From contig NC_057925.1 in the NCBI RefSeq assembly GCF_018873765.1, positions 3,736,927 through 3,800,926 on the forward strand: a DNA stretch of 64,000 nt, written 5' to 3'. Source of the stretch: Telopea speciosissima. Its lineage: Eukaryota; Streptophyta; Magnoliopsida; Proteales; Proteaceae. Under the pieces are notes generated by a model. It was not told the origin of the DNA. It saw only the letters and a list, made by a program, of their open reading frames with translations, and ran no database searches. Within the stretch, counting starts at the first letter, position 1. Each line of letters starts with the position of its first letter. The translations under genes and the position numbers were made by a program. This document shows, piece after piece, positions 46,064 to 58,300 of this stretch.

Positions 46064-48691
46064 ATGGCTGCTTCAGAGTGTAACAATGATATTCGTCTCA
46101 AGGTTTGAACTTTGCGAAAACTACCTATCAGAGATGTTTCCATTTGGATTGGGGATCAAAGCCCTGTCTATAGTTTGGTCTGAAGAGAGATTCCAAAGTA
46201 GTTTATAATTGAGCTTTAGGGCTTGGACTCATTGAGGAGAATTCCTCTGCACGTATGTTCACCTGCATGTACATGTTAGGTGCCAACATCTGTCCCACAT
46301 CTTGTCATTTAAAAGGTGAAGAGGTATGTATATATGGAAGCAAAAGGGACAAATGTATGTGTAGGTGAAAGTACGAGCAGAGGATCCATTCTCGGACGCA
46401 TAAGCCTGGTCCATTCAATATATCAAGACTTGTACCATTTTTTTTTATTAAGTAGTAATATTGAAAATGTACAGGTGATTGAGGAAGAATCCAGTGGAGA
46501 TGCAGAAGTGATGAACAGAGACTCAATTGAGAGTGAACAAAGGGGATGTACTATTGATGAAGGGATTGAGAAAAAGAGACATCAGGAAAACCAAAAAGGA
46601 GGCTGGAAGATAGCATTTCTCTTATTGGGTAATAATAATTAATCAAATACCACCATAGACAGTATTTTCTCTCTTCATTGGTTCTAAGTTTTAGTCATTA
46701 CTGAGTCTCTTTCAATTTTCATGTTACAGTGAATCAAGGTCTAGCAACTCTTGCCTTTTTCGGTGTGGGGGTGAACTTGGTTTTGTTTTTAACAAGGGTT
46801 CTTGGGCAAAAAAATGCAGACGCAGCAAATAATGTTAGCAAGTGGACTGGTACTGTGTACATTTTCTCTTTGGTGGGTGCATTTCTAAGCGATTCGTACT
46901 GGGGTAGATACTTGACCTGTGGAATATTCCAGATCATATATGTAGTGGTAATAACCTCAAACAATTTCAATATCTCATTATATACATTGTGAGAGTTTTG
47001 GATATCTGCCATTGCTAATCAAATTTTAACGTTTTTATAGGGTTTGGTGCTGTTATCACTTGCATCTTGGTTATTCCTTATCAAACCAGATGGATGTGGA
47101 GATGGAATATTACCCTGTACACCTAAATCTTCAGTTGGTGTCCCAATCTTTTACTTATCAATTTACCTAATTGCTTTTGGATATGGTGGACATCAACCTA
47201 CTGTAGCCACTTTTGGATCTGATCAGCTAATTGGAGAGGAAGCAAAGGCAACATTCTTCTGCTATTTTTATTTTGCATTAAATGTTGGTTCTTTATTCTC
47301 CAACTCTATACTAGTCTATTTTGAAGATAAAGGCCAATGGACAATAGGGTTCTTTGCATCCACAGCATCAGCAATTTTAGGCCTTATCATCTATGGATTA
47401 GGGACACCTAAATACAAGTATTTTAAGCCATGTGGCAACCCATTGCCACGTGTTGCTCAGGTATTTGTCGCGACATTTAAGAAATGGAAGGTGATTGCCC
47501 CTGAAGATGGAGACAAACTCTATGAGGTGGAAGGTTCTGAATCAGCCATTAAAGGGAGTAGGAAGATTTTGCACAGTAATGAGATTCGGTAAGAAGCCTC
47601 AAAGATTGATGAGGTTAATCAAACTAGATTCAACTTTAGGTTGGTTTGGGGTATTTTTTGTAACCCACTCTGCACTTGGCCAGGTTCAATTCCTTAAAAA
47701 TTTCAAGTTGGGTCAATCCCAAGTAGGGCTATTTTTTAGCCCTAAGTTCATGTGGTTTACATGTCTAGTGTTGGTTCCTAGCTAATTGAAACTGATTGTT
47801 TTGTATTCCTTGATTGTGATCACCAGGTTCTTAGATAAGGCAGCAACAGTGACAGAGAAAGATTTAAGTACTACAGAGAAAGACCCATGGAGGCTTTGCA
47901 CAGTAACTCAAGTAGAAGAGGCAAAATGTGTATTAAAGATGTTACCCATCTGGGTATGCACCATCATCTACTCAGTTGTCTTCACTCAAATGGCATCTCT
48001 CTTTGTTGAGCAAGGAGCAGTTATGAACACCAACACCACTGGTGACTTTCACCTTCCAGCTGCAAGTATGTCTGTTTTTGATATATGTAGTGTCCTCATC
48101 TTCACTTGCATCTACCGCCAAATCCTCGTTCCTATCACCGGAAGATTAACAGGAAATCCAAAGGGACTCACCGAGCTTCAACGAATGGGAGTAGGACTCA
48201 TTATTGGAATGTTATCAATGATAGCTGCTGGTATCACTGAGATTGAAAGACTTAAAAGGGTAAGCCCTGGACAAGAGATTAGCTCCTTGAGTATATTTTG
48301 GCAAACACCACAATACATGCTTGTGGGAGCATCTGAAGTGTTTATGTATGTGGGTCAGTTAGAGTTCTTTAATGGTCAGGCGCCGGACGGTATTAAAAGC
48401 TTCGGAAGCTCTCTTTGCATGGCTTCAATCTCTTTTGGGAACTATACTAGCAGCATACTTGTTAACATGGTTATGGTGATTACAACCAAGAACAAGAAGC
48501 CTGGTTGGATCCCTGGTGACCTTAACAATGGTCATATGGATCGCTTCTACTTTCTCCTTGCTGGGTTAACTGCTATTGATTTCTTTGTTTACTTGTTTTG
48601 TGCCAATTGGTATAAGTGTATCAACCTTGAAGACAATACCCAAGGGATTGAGATGGAAACACAAAGAAGTGATGTACTTAGAAGAGTCTAA
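46064..48691 (+). CDS. NRT1/PTR family transporter, NPF7 clade (NPF7.2/7.3-like)
   Basis: Five exons: 46064-46102, 46475-46628, 46730-46947, 47041-47588 and 47827-48691, giving 607 aa. Splice sites are GT-AG and the phases agree. It is a plasma-membrane-type major facilitator with about 12 membrane helices. Helix 1 reads VNQGLATLAFFGVGVNLVLF (from residue 65), followed by NVSKWTGTVYIFSLVGAFLS and SDSYWGR. This is close to Arabidopsis NPF7.3 (NRT1.5) and NPF7.2 (NRT1.8), which handle nitrate or potassium exchange at the xylem. Most NPF proteins have an ExxER proton-coupling motif in helix 1; here that position is NQGLAT, as is normal for NPF7.3-like proteins. The central loop is short and charged. 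The Met at 46064 starts a 13-codon first exon; the N terminus is the least certain part. Which NPF7 member it represents is not settled. Confidence 0.93.
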
Positions 48692-48899
48692 TTCTCAACT
48701 CAAAGTCATTTGGGTTGTCCATGACTGGTTTCATCGCCACTTGTTGATCTCTTGGTTGAAGAATCAAATAAAACTATTTTCGGATTTATGATCTCTATGT
48801 TGTATTCAAAGTTTCAGACTTTTGATAATAAAATGGTTTAATGGCTTTGAGAATTCATTTTAAAAGTCGAACTTTTGATAATAAAATGGTTTAATGGCT
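48692..48899 (+). terminator. NPF 3' UTR with duplicated poly-A signal block
   Basis: AATAAA occurs at about 48764 (CAAATAAAACTA). CTTTTGATAATAAAATGG and TTTAATGGCT occur twice, at about 48819-48846 and 48871-48898, so an AATAAA-bearing segment has been duplicated with a roughly 52-bp period. Transcript ends probably lie in this stretch. Confidence 0.6.
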
Positions 48900-48968
48900 G
48901 AAAATAGTCAAAGGAAGAAATGAGATTTCATCAGTGGGACATACCAAGAGGATATTCACCAACGGATC

Positions 48969-49133
48969 CAGATCTTCTACGGCGGGGGCTGCCCATCCTG
49001 CCGTGCTGCGCAGACACAAGGTGGTGCGCATTGGCTGCCTTACCCCTGCCCGAGCGGGGTAAGGTGGTCATTGCGCATGACCCTGTGTCTACGCAGCACA
49101 GGCAGGATAGGGCAGCGCGTCATAGAAGATCTG
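48969..49133. repeat. Foldback element, long stem
   Basis: CAGATCTTCTACGGCG and GCTGCCCATCCTGCC and GTGCTGCGCAGACACA on the left face TGTGTCTACGCAGCACAGG and CAGGATAGGGCAGCGCG and CATAGAAGATCTG on the right. The stem of about 75 bp reaches CCTTACCCC/GGGGTAAGG at the loop. One of the longest stems in the window. Confidence 0.92.
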
Positions 49134-49999
49134 TATTGATTCACCAACCCATTACATGAGCTAAATCAGGTTGTACGACAAGGTAAATTAGTGGAAATTA
49201 TTGACTCTGTTTAATCTCTCTAGTTGGCATTGTCAATCTATCAGCCACTCTCACCCGTTTAGGAATTGTTTGATATTTGAATTGGGCAATTACTATCACT
49301 ACCCTACACTTAGCCTATATTTATTAAAACTGTCCTATCTTAAACTTCTTTTCTAATACTCTTCTACTTTTAAACTTTTACATCTGCTTCTACCTTCATT
49401 TTTTAAATGCCCAGATTGCCCTTCCTTTTCACCTAGTAACCTACTAATCTATTTAACTTACCATTCTTCTTTTATGTTCTACTATTCTTGTCATTAAAAT
49501 GGTAAAAAATCAAAGCACCCATCTGCTTCTTCTCCCTCCCATTTTTTACTCCATTCGTATTTTTTTTCTTCAATTTTATTATTTAATAATTTTTTTATTC
49601 AACATTTCATCCTCATCGTTCTTCTTCGAACAAATCGACCTGCTTCAGTTCTTCTTCTTCTTTTGCAGGATGTAACCCAACGAAGGACGCTGTGAAGAGG
49701 TTACTAGTGAATGGTTTGCCACGTGTGTCTTAACCATTGTATCAGGACAGTAGTTGATGATATTGGGGCACAAGGAATAGAAATTGTACAATGAATCTCA
49801 ATGTCAACACAAATACAAGGGTGTACCCAGTGCACAAAACTACTGCCATTGCGAGGTCTGATCGAGGAGGGTCATAATGTATGCAATGCTTTGAGGAGAG
49901 ATTGTTTCTCAATTAAACTAAAAAGTAAGGTCTTGGTGGTTCTCCTACGTGTCATGGTCCTACCATCTCCATGATATTATCTATTGGTCTATCGGTTTC
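49134..49999. other. Intergenic
   Basis: Pyrimidine-rich and AT-rich sequence with no supported gene or defined element. Confidence 0.35.
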
Positions 50000-50860
50000 A
50001 AAAGAAATAGTTTATAATTGCAAAGCAATACTGTGAACACCGAATCAAACTGAGAGGGGGGGTGAATCAGCTTCCCTTTTTCTTGTTTTCTGTAAACAAC
50101 AAGATCGCTTACAGTCCCACCTCGCACCACCAGAATGTGGCCAGGTCTACCAAGACTGTAAACCCACTCGGCAAAACAGAGATTAGTCTTAAAAAATAAA
50201 CAGCGAGACAAGATATACGTGGTTCACCTCACAGTATGTGAAGGCTACGTCCACGGAGTAATATCCCTTGGGGTTTCGTATATGCCCAATACTCAACTCA
50301 AATACAATAAGCTGCCCCTACGGCCTGGATACCCCTTACCCTGCTTCAACCTCTCACCTCAGTGAGGGCAAGGACCTCAATCCCAATACAATAATGGCCT
50401 CAGCCTTACAATCAATCAACCCAATAAACAGATTCAATTACAAACCCAACCCAAAACAAAGAAGTAATGGTTTATGATCACGTTTACCTCCTCAAAGGCA
50501 AACCTCCAACTCCAAACGAATGCTGTGAGATCTTCAATAGAATGAATCAAGCACTCAAATCCATCGCCAACACCAAATCGAGGTTTTCAGATGACTTCCT
50601 TCGCGCCTCTACTCTCGAACCATGCCAGAATGGTCGAAGACGAGTTCTCCACGATTTCCTTCTTCTCTAGGGCTCAGAAAAGTGCGTTTTCGGTCATACT
50701 AAGCGAATATATATACTTTCTAATAAATACCCTTTAGACCGATAATAAGAACCACGCAAGCCCAAAAATTAGACACACCTTGCTGACCAACAAAATACTG
50801 TACCCACAACCATTTGCTAATGACCACCACTGCCACGAGCACTAACAAATACTTAAAAAT
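50000..50860 (-). repeat. Copia-type LTR-like fragment
   Basis: On the minus strand GCTGATTCACCCCCCCTCTC at about 50067-50048 and the ACGTGGTTCACC block at 50216 are typical of plant Ty1-copia LTRs and leaders, as is the CCTCCTCAAAGGCAAACCTC region near 50486. A 67-codon plus-strand frame at 50467-50670 lies in this LTR-like sequence and is not treated as a gene. Borders are undefined. Confidence 0.45.
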
Positions 50861-50968
50861 GGGCAAGAGATCGTTGCTTGGTTGCGTAGCCCTTGCACTA
50901 GCATGGGGGCCAATAAGAACGGGCACAAAGGTATCAACATGGTTGGGATTTTTTATTTCATGGGGGAT

Positions 50969-51245
50969 GGGTTGGTTCGTGAGCTGGGAATGGAGCAAGA
51001 AGGCATGGTATTGCATTGTGATAGCCAAAGTGCAATTCATCTTTCCAATAACCAAGTGGTTCATGCAAGGACAAAACACATTGATGTGGGGTTTCATAAG
51101 ATTAGGGAGCTTGTGATAGAATGATACATCCATTTTGAAGAAAATTCATACTGATTACAATCCAGCGGAGATGTTTACAAAAGCAGTCACAACAGAGAAG
51201 TTCGAGCACTGCTTTGACTTGATCAACATCATTTATTGCTAATAG
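50969..51245 (+). pseudogene. Ty1-copia RNase H C-terminal relic
   Basis: The translation LHCDSQSAIHLSNNQ and HARTKHIDVGFHKI is the diagnostic end of copia RNase H, with the catalytic Asp in HCDSQSA retained. A stop and frameshift follow, then degraded continuations matching FTKAVTTEKFEHC-like polyprotein ends. Reverse transcriptase and integrase are missing. Sequence to about 51480 may include the remnant 3' LTR. Confidence 0.85.
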
Positions 51246-52171
51246 AGTGAGGGGTACACCTCGGATATATGTGGGGTGTGGTGCCCACAATCAATTTTTG
51301 AGGGCTTTAGATTTAGTTTGTTCTAAACTACTAGATGCTCTACAACATCATTTTATTTATGTTGCTAATTCTCTCAAGTCTCGATTAATTTCTGTAGTTG
51401 TAGAAGAATGTGATTTTGTAGTTGCAGCGGTGGTGGGGTAGTGAGGTGCACATGGAGGGTTTGATGGGGTGTAATAGTGGTTGAAGAAGAAAAGAAGAAG
51501 AAGAAGTTGTCGTCCCACCTTATATATTAAACCAAACTATATCTAACAGACTAACAATAGACAAGAGTAAAATAGTCTCTTCCATACAATAACTAACAAC
51601 AAATTAAAATTGTCAACCATAGAGGTCTAGGTGTAATTGAAAAAAAGTAAAGGAAAGAAATGTGTAATTAAGGCCAAGTACAAGGGAGGAGATGTAATTT
51701 ATCATTATTATTATTATTCTTGTGGAACACCCTTAAATTATTGATAGTGTTTGGTAACATTGACTACGTAAAAACTTTTTCCCAAAGTTCAGTAACCAAA
51801 CATTGAAACTGTATAGATTTAATTACAGCAATCATATTAGGTCAGCATAGTACCACGTGGAAATGTGAAGTGATAGTATGAGAGCCTCAGCCCACTCCAC
51901 TGGATCCAGTGACTAGCGAGTGGAGTAGGTTGTAAGTTGTAACCTTGCAATCATCCGTCCTTGCGCGCGGGATCCAAACTCAAACATCAAATCCAATTTA
52001 AACCCTAATTTTGAAATCCTTTTTTCGCCAATAATTTCTTTACTTGTCTCGTTACAAATAGTATATCTTCACCCCCTCTTGTATCTGGTTTCCTCACCCC
52101 CTATCGTATCTGGTTTCCTCTTCTTTCGAGTTGAGCGCCCCCCCCCCCCGCCCTATCGTTTCCTCTCCTGC
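51246..52171. other. Copia 3' flank and intergenic, then CCCH gene promoter
   Basis: Possible remnant LTR up to about 51500. (TTA)n lies at about 51702-51716. Closer to the gene, near-identical blocks CCCCCTCTTGTATCTGGTTT and CCCCCTATCGTATCTGGTTT (about 52072-52115) form a short tandem repeat, followed by a C run. No gene. Confidence 0.4.
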
Positions 52172-52306
52172 AAACCCTAGGGTTTTTCCTTTACGGCACA
52201 GGGTTCTTACTCTCTAGGGTTTAGCTTTCTTTTTTCCTTTTAGTGGTTTAAGTTCTTTTGCACTCCTCCTATTATTTCTTTGGATCTCTATCTGTGCTGG
52301 TAGATA
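52172..52306 (+). promoter_or_regulatory. Telo-box-bearing leader of the CCCH/KH gene
   Basis: AAACCCTAGGGTTT at about 52172-52185 and TCTAGGGTTTAGC at about 52215 are telo-box-like motifs within 135 bp of the start codon, in a pyrimidine-rich leader. Such elements are common in plant genes for RNA and translation functions. No clear TATA box was seen. Confidence 0.5.
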
Positions 52307-55300
52307 ATGGATTTTGGACATGCTCGTAAGAGGGGGAGGCCGGACTTTGCATTGAATGGCAATGGAGGACCTAAAAGATCCAAGCAAGGTTCGTGTTTCT
52401 TTCGTCTTGTATTGCTTGCTTGATTTGGTTGTAAGTTTATTGCTATATCTGTCTGCGGCTCCGATCTAGGTTGTGGTAGCATTTGTTTTTGAAGTTACTG
52501 TAGTTTGGTCTGAAAGTCTCTTCACTTCTGAAGAGTGCTCTATTAGCCATGGCGGAAGTAATTATGGTGTTTCGCAGGTCCATTAGGTGATTTTAGGTTT
52601 TTTTTTTAATACTAATTTTCTTAAGTAGGTTTAGATTTTTTTGGTGAGTGTAGCGTAGGTGTATTCAAGTTTTTAAAGTTATTATGGTTCTAGCGTTGAT
52701 CTCTTCCTCCCTCTCTGTTGTTCTTTTTTTTTTTTAATTCTCTTCTACCGTGGATCTGTGTTTGCGGGTTCCAGAGTGTTGGCATTCTCTATTGTAATAG
52801 CTCCCTTCCCATGTTTTTTGTTTTCCCGTCTTCATTATTACTTTCGTTTAGTTAAATTTTGTGCATCTGTTGCAGATTTAATGTTTTGTCAGTTTCCCGT
52901 TGATACGTTTATTTTAACAATACGGAGACCTCTCCCGTTTTGTGTTTTTTTAGTTCTTTTCTCACCGCTTGTATGTTCAACACTCTAATTTGGTAAACGG
53001 AGAATAGAAGTGTTTGTTGTTGTGATTAGGCCTTGTCTTCGTGTTTGAAGCCGTAGCTTAAACCCTTGAAGGGCTTAAAACCCTGTTTATTCCACAAACC
53101 ACGCATTAATTGAACTGTCCCCACTTTGAATAAGCTTCCAATCTTCAGGCCTGGAATTTGAAAATAATAATGTTAGATTTTCCATCCAACATGGGAAGAA
53201 AAAAAATGAACAAGGAATTCTTAAACTTCTAAATGATATGTCATCCGGGTATTTAATATGCACCTTTCCTTTCTATAACCGCATGCCACAATTTTTGGGG
53301 TCCTATATTCTGTGTCAATTTCATTATACGTACACAGTTCAATGGAAATTATATTTAGTGGGTAACTTGGTTAAAACATGATGGCCTTATGCATTCTAGA
53401 ATAGTTGGTTACTGATGTTTTTCCTTTAAATTATGCGTCTTGGATATTGTTGAAGTTCACAGATTAAAAATTCACTGAAATTTAACTGAGAAAAAGTAGT
53501 TAATGTTCTGGAACAGAAATGGAGTCAACTGGTATAGGAAGCAAATCGAAGCCATGCACCAAGTTTTTCAGGTTATAATCTTAACTTGTCTAAAATAAAT
53601 ATTGTAAACGCAATTTTATCTCCCTTTAATGCATATTATATAATTCTAGTAATAATTCTGTTTTACCTTTCTCATAAGCAATTACAGTCATCTCAAGTCT
53701 AATGAATTGGGAATCTAAAGTTGTTACACAGGTTAATATTCATGCTCTCTAATCAGCTAAGAAGATGGTTGAACTCAGATAACATGTTGCTCAACACTTG
53801 CAGTTGTCGGATATAATTACAAGACACTGTCTGTAGCACAAGATGAATTCAATTGGGATGGAAGGATGTCTCTTTATATTGGTTATATTTTGTCGCATAT
53901 GGCTTAAATAATTACTACATGCATTTAAGTGACATTGCATTTGGCTTTTGGCTTTTGGCTTTTGGCTTTTGGCTTTCAGATATAGTGGATTGGCACAAAA
54001 TTTTTCTGTTTGTTTAAATTGATCCTCTGGTTATACAGATCTTGCTTGGTTTAGATAGGGGCGTTGATAAGTTCTGATCTTCAGATAACAAATGCCAATG
54101 AAGGTTAAAACACTTGATTTTATGCCATATTGGCTATTTGCACTTGTATTTCATTTTATGAAGGGTGACACTTGTTCAATGTAGTATCTGGTTTTCTTTT
54201 TGAAGCTCCATTCTTTATGCATTTAGTAAAGGAAGAGGGCGGACCTTGGTGAAATGGTAAAGGTTGCTCCATTGTGACCTAATGGTTGTGGGTTTGAGTC
54301 GGGAAAAAGCCTCTCTGCGAAACAGGGTGTAAGATTCCTTACATTATGATCCTCCCCAGACCCAGCAGTGGCGGGATCCTTGTGCACTGGGTACGTCCTA
54401 GAGGGTTTCATAGTTGTCCAGGCGTTGGAGGTGCCTAGAGTTGCAGAAGCCTAGGTGTCCAGGTGCCCTTTGCTGGGAGGGCGCCTTGGTCACCTAGGTG
54501 CCTTATTGGTGTGGTCTTGGACATAATTGTTACATCCATAATCTAGGGACCATCTGGGCTAGCTTCTTTGTTAGATCTTGAATCTAGACTTTTTCATATT
54601 TCCGTCATGTGTTAAGCCTTGTCCAAAGCATGGTTCAAAATTTTGACTGAAATGTTGAAATTTCAGCAAAATAACTGTTTTGATGTGAGTTGAAACTAAA
54701 TCCTTTGTGAACCATAGAGAAGTCAAAATTTTGATTTGTTTTCTAGATTTTCCCCCTTTCTTGTAAGAGCTCCAGAATTGCTAGAAATCCTTCTTTTTTT
54801 CCCGTAAAATCTTTCATTTTGCTTTTGAATTGGCTTGGTGATCAATTTTGGAGTATCCATTTCAACATTCTGGTGGATTTGAAGTATCGTTTGTCCAAAA
54901 TTTTTTCAAATTCTGTGATGGATTTTGGGAGAGTATTTAGGCAGAGTATGTCATGGCTGTCATATGTCATAGGATCTGAAGCTAAACTACCTCTTTGGTT
55001 TTTCCCCCCTTTCATCTAATGATTCAAACATGTGTAATCATGCTTAAATAGGCATTCTCTGAAGTTCTAGGGCAAAAATTCCATGGTTTGGCCACCAAAA
55101 ATACCATTTCTCATTTTTCAACGAAATGGACCAAATTTTGACACCGAAAAATACCGAAATACTGAAATATTTCAGTTGGGGGTCAAAATCGCACCTAAAT
55201 CTGAAATTCTTAACCTTGATCCGAATCATTGACAGTATTCACCAAGATGCCATGTGGTAGGTAAAATGTATGTTGTAGCGCATTGCTGAGATTTCTAGTT

Positions 55301-58300
55301 GATAGAATAGGGACAATTCTGTTAAGAGGAAACTGAAAAGATGTGGTCTTCCCACCTCCCTTCTTCTTAGTCAACCACAACATTACATTTGGTTGTGTCA
55401 GTTGTATTCTTTGAAATGTGGAGATTATACATGTTGCTGAACTCTTTTAGTCTATTTTTGGTGGACAATAACAAGGTTTTCTTTGACATAAGATGTGTAC
55501 CAGAAAACAATGTGTGAACACAGTCCTTCACCATGGAGTGTAAGATGCGTAGAAAATATCTGATACTAGTTGTTTGGACAGTGCTTTAGTTGAGTACCAT
55601 CTTCTGAAATTTATTTGACCTTTTGTGATTACATTTTCAATATTTTAAAATGTTGAGACATTGTTATCAATATATACATTAAATGATGGGATTTGCTTGC
55701 TGAACATTGGGAGGTGTCAGAATTGTTTTAACCTTACTCTCCTCCGCTCTCCATATTCAATATCCACTCTCTTGTACGTAAGGGGTAATAAAGTAATTTA
55801 AATCTCATCCTTTCAAATGTCTTCTTCTATGACTTGATCAGCAATTCTTGTGTCCACTCTCTTCTTCCTCATCTCTTTTCGTCTCAATTGCCACTCTCTC
55901 TCTGGCAATACTCTTTAGTGTCCTCCGATGTAATCCTGCAGCCCTCCCCTTTTTTTGATGACTCAATCAGCAACTCTTATGTCGCTCTCCTCTTTTGTTA
56001 CGTGTTCAATAGCCATGCTCTGCACGCACGTAGCTGCTAGGGTTGGTTGCATGCTAAGTGATGGTTATTCTATGTTGTAGGAAGTTAGTAGTTATTGTAT
56101 GCATCATTAGTGTTTGTGGTACTGGTAGAAGTTATTATAACTAATAGGGATGTGGAGTTGTGTAAGTAGTGGAGTCAAGTAAGGTGGTGGTAACCTATGC
56201 AAATGTAATTATTTAGCTTGCGTTGAAGAGGAATGAAATGACCTTGGAAAGTTCGTATATTTTCTATATTTGAGAAGGGAGCACGAATATCTCCATATAA
56301 TTGATTGTTGCTTATTTCTCTCTCTTTCTTTTATCACTTAACAAGATAGGGAAGTTCCTGTATTTTCTCTAATTGGGGAGGAACGACTACCTCCATAAGG
56401 CCAATTGTTCATAGTTTCTCACTCTTTTCCTTATCACTTAAGAAGATAGGGAAGCATGGTTCAAAGTAAAACCAGCTTGGTATCCGAGCCAGATATGGAT
56501 GGAAGGGCGGAGCAGCTTGAGGGTGATGTTGAATCTCTCTCAGAAGGGCAACGTCTCATCGTGAGCAAGTTGTGCTCGGGAGACTTGACTCACGGACAAC
56601 TCATACGGCGGGAGGGAGATAATTCCATGACACCGCCACCAATCCATGATGAACAACTTGAGTACACATTGGAAGCTGATAGCTTGGTTCCCAACAGTTT
56701 TTCACCTCCAAATTACTCATACTCGACTTTTCGCACTTTAATGGCAACGAAGAACCACAAGTTAGGTTTGTCTAGTGGAGCTGCCTTTTCATTTCCACCA
56801 AACCCCGAGGAGGAAGTAGTGATGCTCGTCCATTCACTTGGAGGGGTATGCACAATTATGGTATCAACTGTTTCAAAAATAAGGGTGGGAGAGATGATTA
56901 GGCTACACTGCTGTGATGGGTTACATTTGAGGTATAGACCATCACAATTCCAAATTTTTTTTTGTAGAATTGACAAAACTACTAGTAGGATCTGTTTGAA
57001 GTTATCAAATGCAATTCGAGAAGTTGCTACAAAAGGTTGTCTCTCTACCACCTCATCAACAAGTCAGCTGCTTGCTTAGTGGCCTCAAGTACAGCATAAG
57101 GGCAGATGTAGTGGCTGGACGACCCATGTCCATATCTGCTGCCATTGTATTCGCTTGTCTATTTGAAGATTGTAATTTGATGCAATGACAGGTTGTTTCC
57201 ATACCTAAAGCAAAAGGGAAAGTGGTTTCCCTGAAGGAAACCAGCCCTAGACGGCTCTTCTCTTCTGGTGAGGAGAATGACTTCTGCTGAATTGCAAGAA
57301 AGAGGTCGAAGGGGTTGTTAATTGTTATAACTATAGTGAACGGTTTGTGGCAGGACATCGCTCAAGAGGTTGTTTGTGATTGAGGGTCTTAATAACGAAG
57401 ATGTTGATGGCATTGCAAAACTGTAGGAAGCTGCAACCGTCGAGGTGCAGGAGAAGCCAAAGATCTCCCTTCATGCTATGAGTTTCTTGAGTTAGGTCTT
57501 GAGGACAAAGTCCATTCTTTAGGGGGAAGGGTTGTTACGTGATCAAGAGCCATGGTCTTCACACACGTAGACTGCTAGGGTCGGTTGCATGTTAAGTGAT
57601 GGTTATTCCATGTTGTTGGAAGTTGGTAGTTATTGTATGCGTCATTAATGTACGTGGTAATGGTAGAAGTTATTATAACTAATAGTGAAGTGGAGTTGTG
57701 TAAGTAGTGGAGTCAAGTATGGTGGTGGTTAGTTGTCAAATGTAACTATTTAGCTTGCGTTGAAGAGGAATGAAATGACCTTGGAAAGTTCCTACATTTT
57801 CTCTATTTGAGCAGGCACATCTACCTCCATATGACTGATTGTTCCTAATTTCTCTCTCCCTCTTTCCTTTATCACTTAACAAGATAGGGAAGCACAGTTC
57901 AAAGTACAGTATCTTCTTTCGTTTTTCCTTTCATCTCAATCACTGCTCTCTCTTTTTCTCTCTTTAGTTGCACTCTCAAGTGTCTTACGATGTAATCTGT
58001 GGCCGCTCTCCTCTTCCCGAAGGTGTGCCAATCCATATGTTGTCCGGAGCTTAGCATCTTCCATTTGCTGGGTTAATTCTTTTCCACTGCAGGGGCCTTG
58101 TGCAGTCAACCCTCTCTGTCATTTTAAAATAGTCCGGTGAATATTTTTGGAAGAAGGCTCGTTTCTTCTCTCTCTCTCTCTCTCTCTCCAATGTCCTCCA
58201 AAATATATTGGCGTTCACATTGTCGTTCAAAGGGATTTTAGAATCTAGATCTCCTACACATGATTTTGAATTTCCAGCCAGGTCTCCATAGTTTTAATGG

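Noticed and set aside
50467-50670. 67-codon frame as a small gene
   Set aside because: Its wording matches copia LTR-like sequence and it has no domain.
54236-54400. A functional tRNA gene
   Set aside because: The A and B boxes belong to an Au-like SINE; no cloverleaf or anticodon arm is formed.
56456-57079. 207-codon frame as an independent host gene
   Set aside because: It lies between two LTRs, directly after the primer-binding site, and is followed by gypsy-like sequence, so it belongs to the retroelement.
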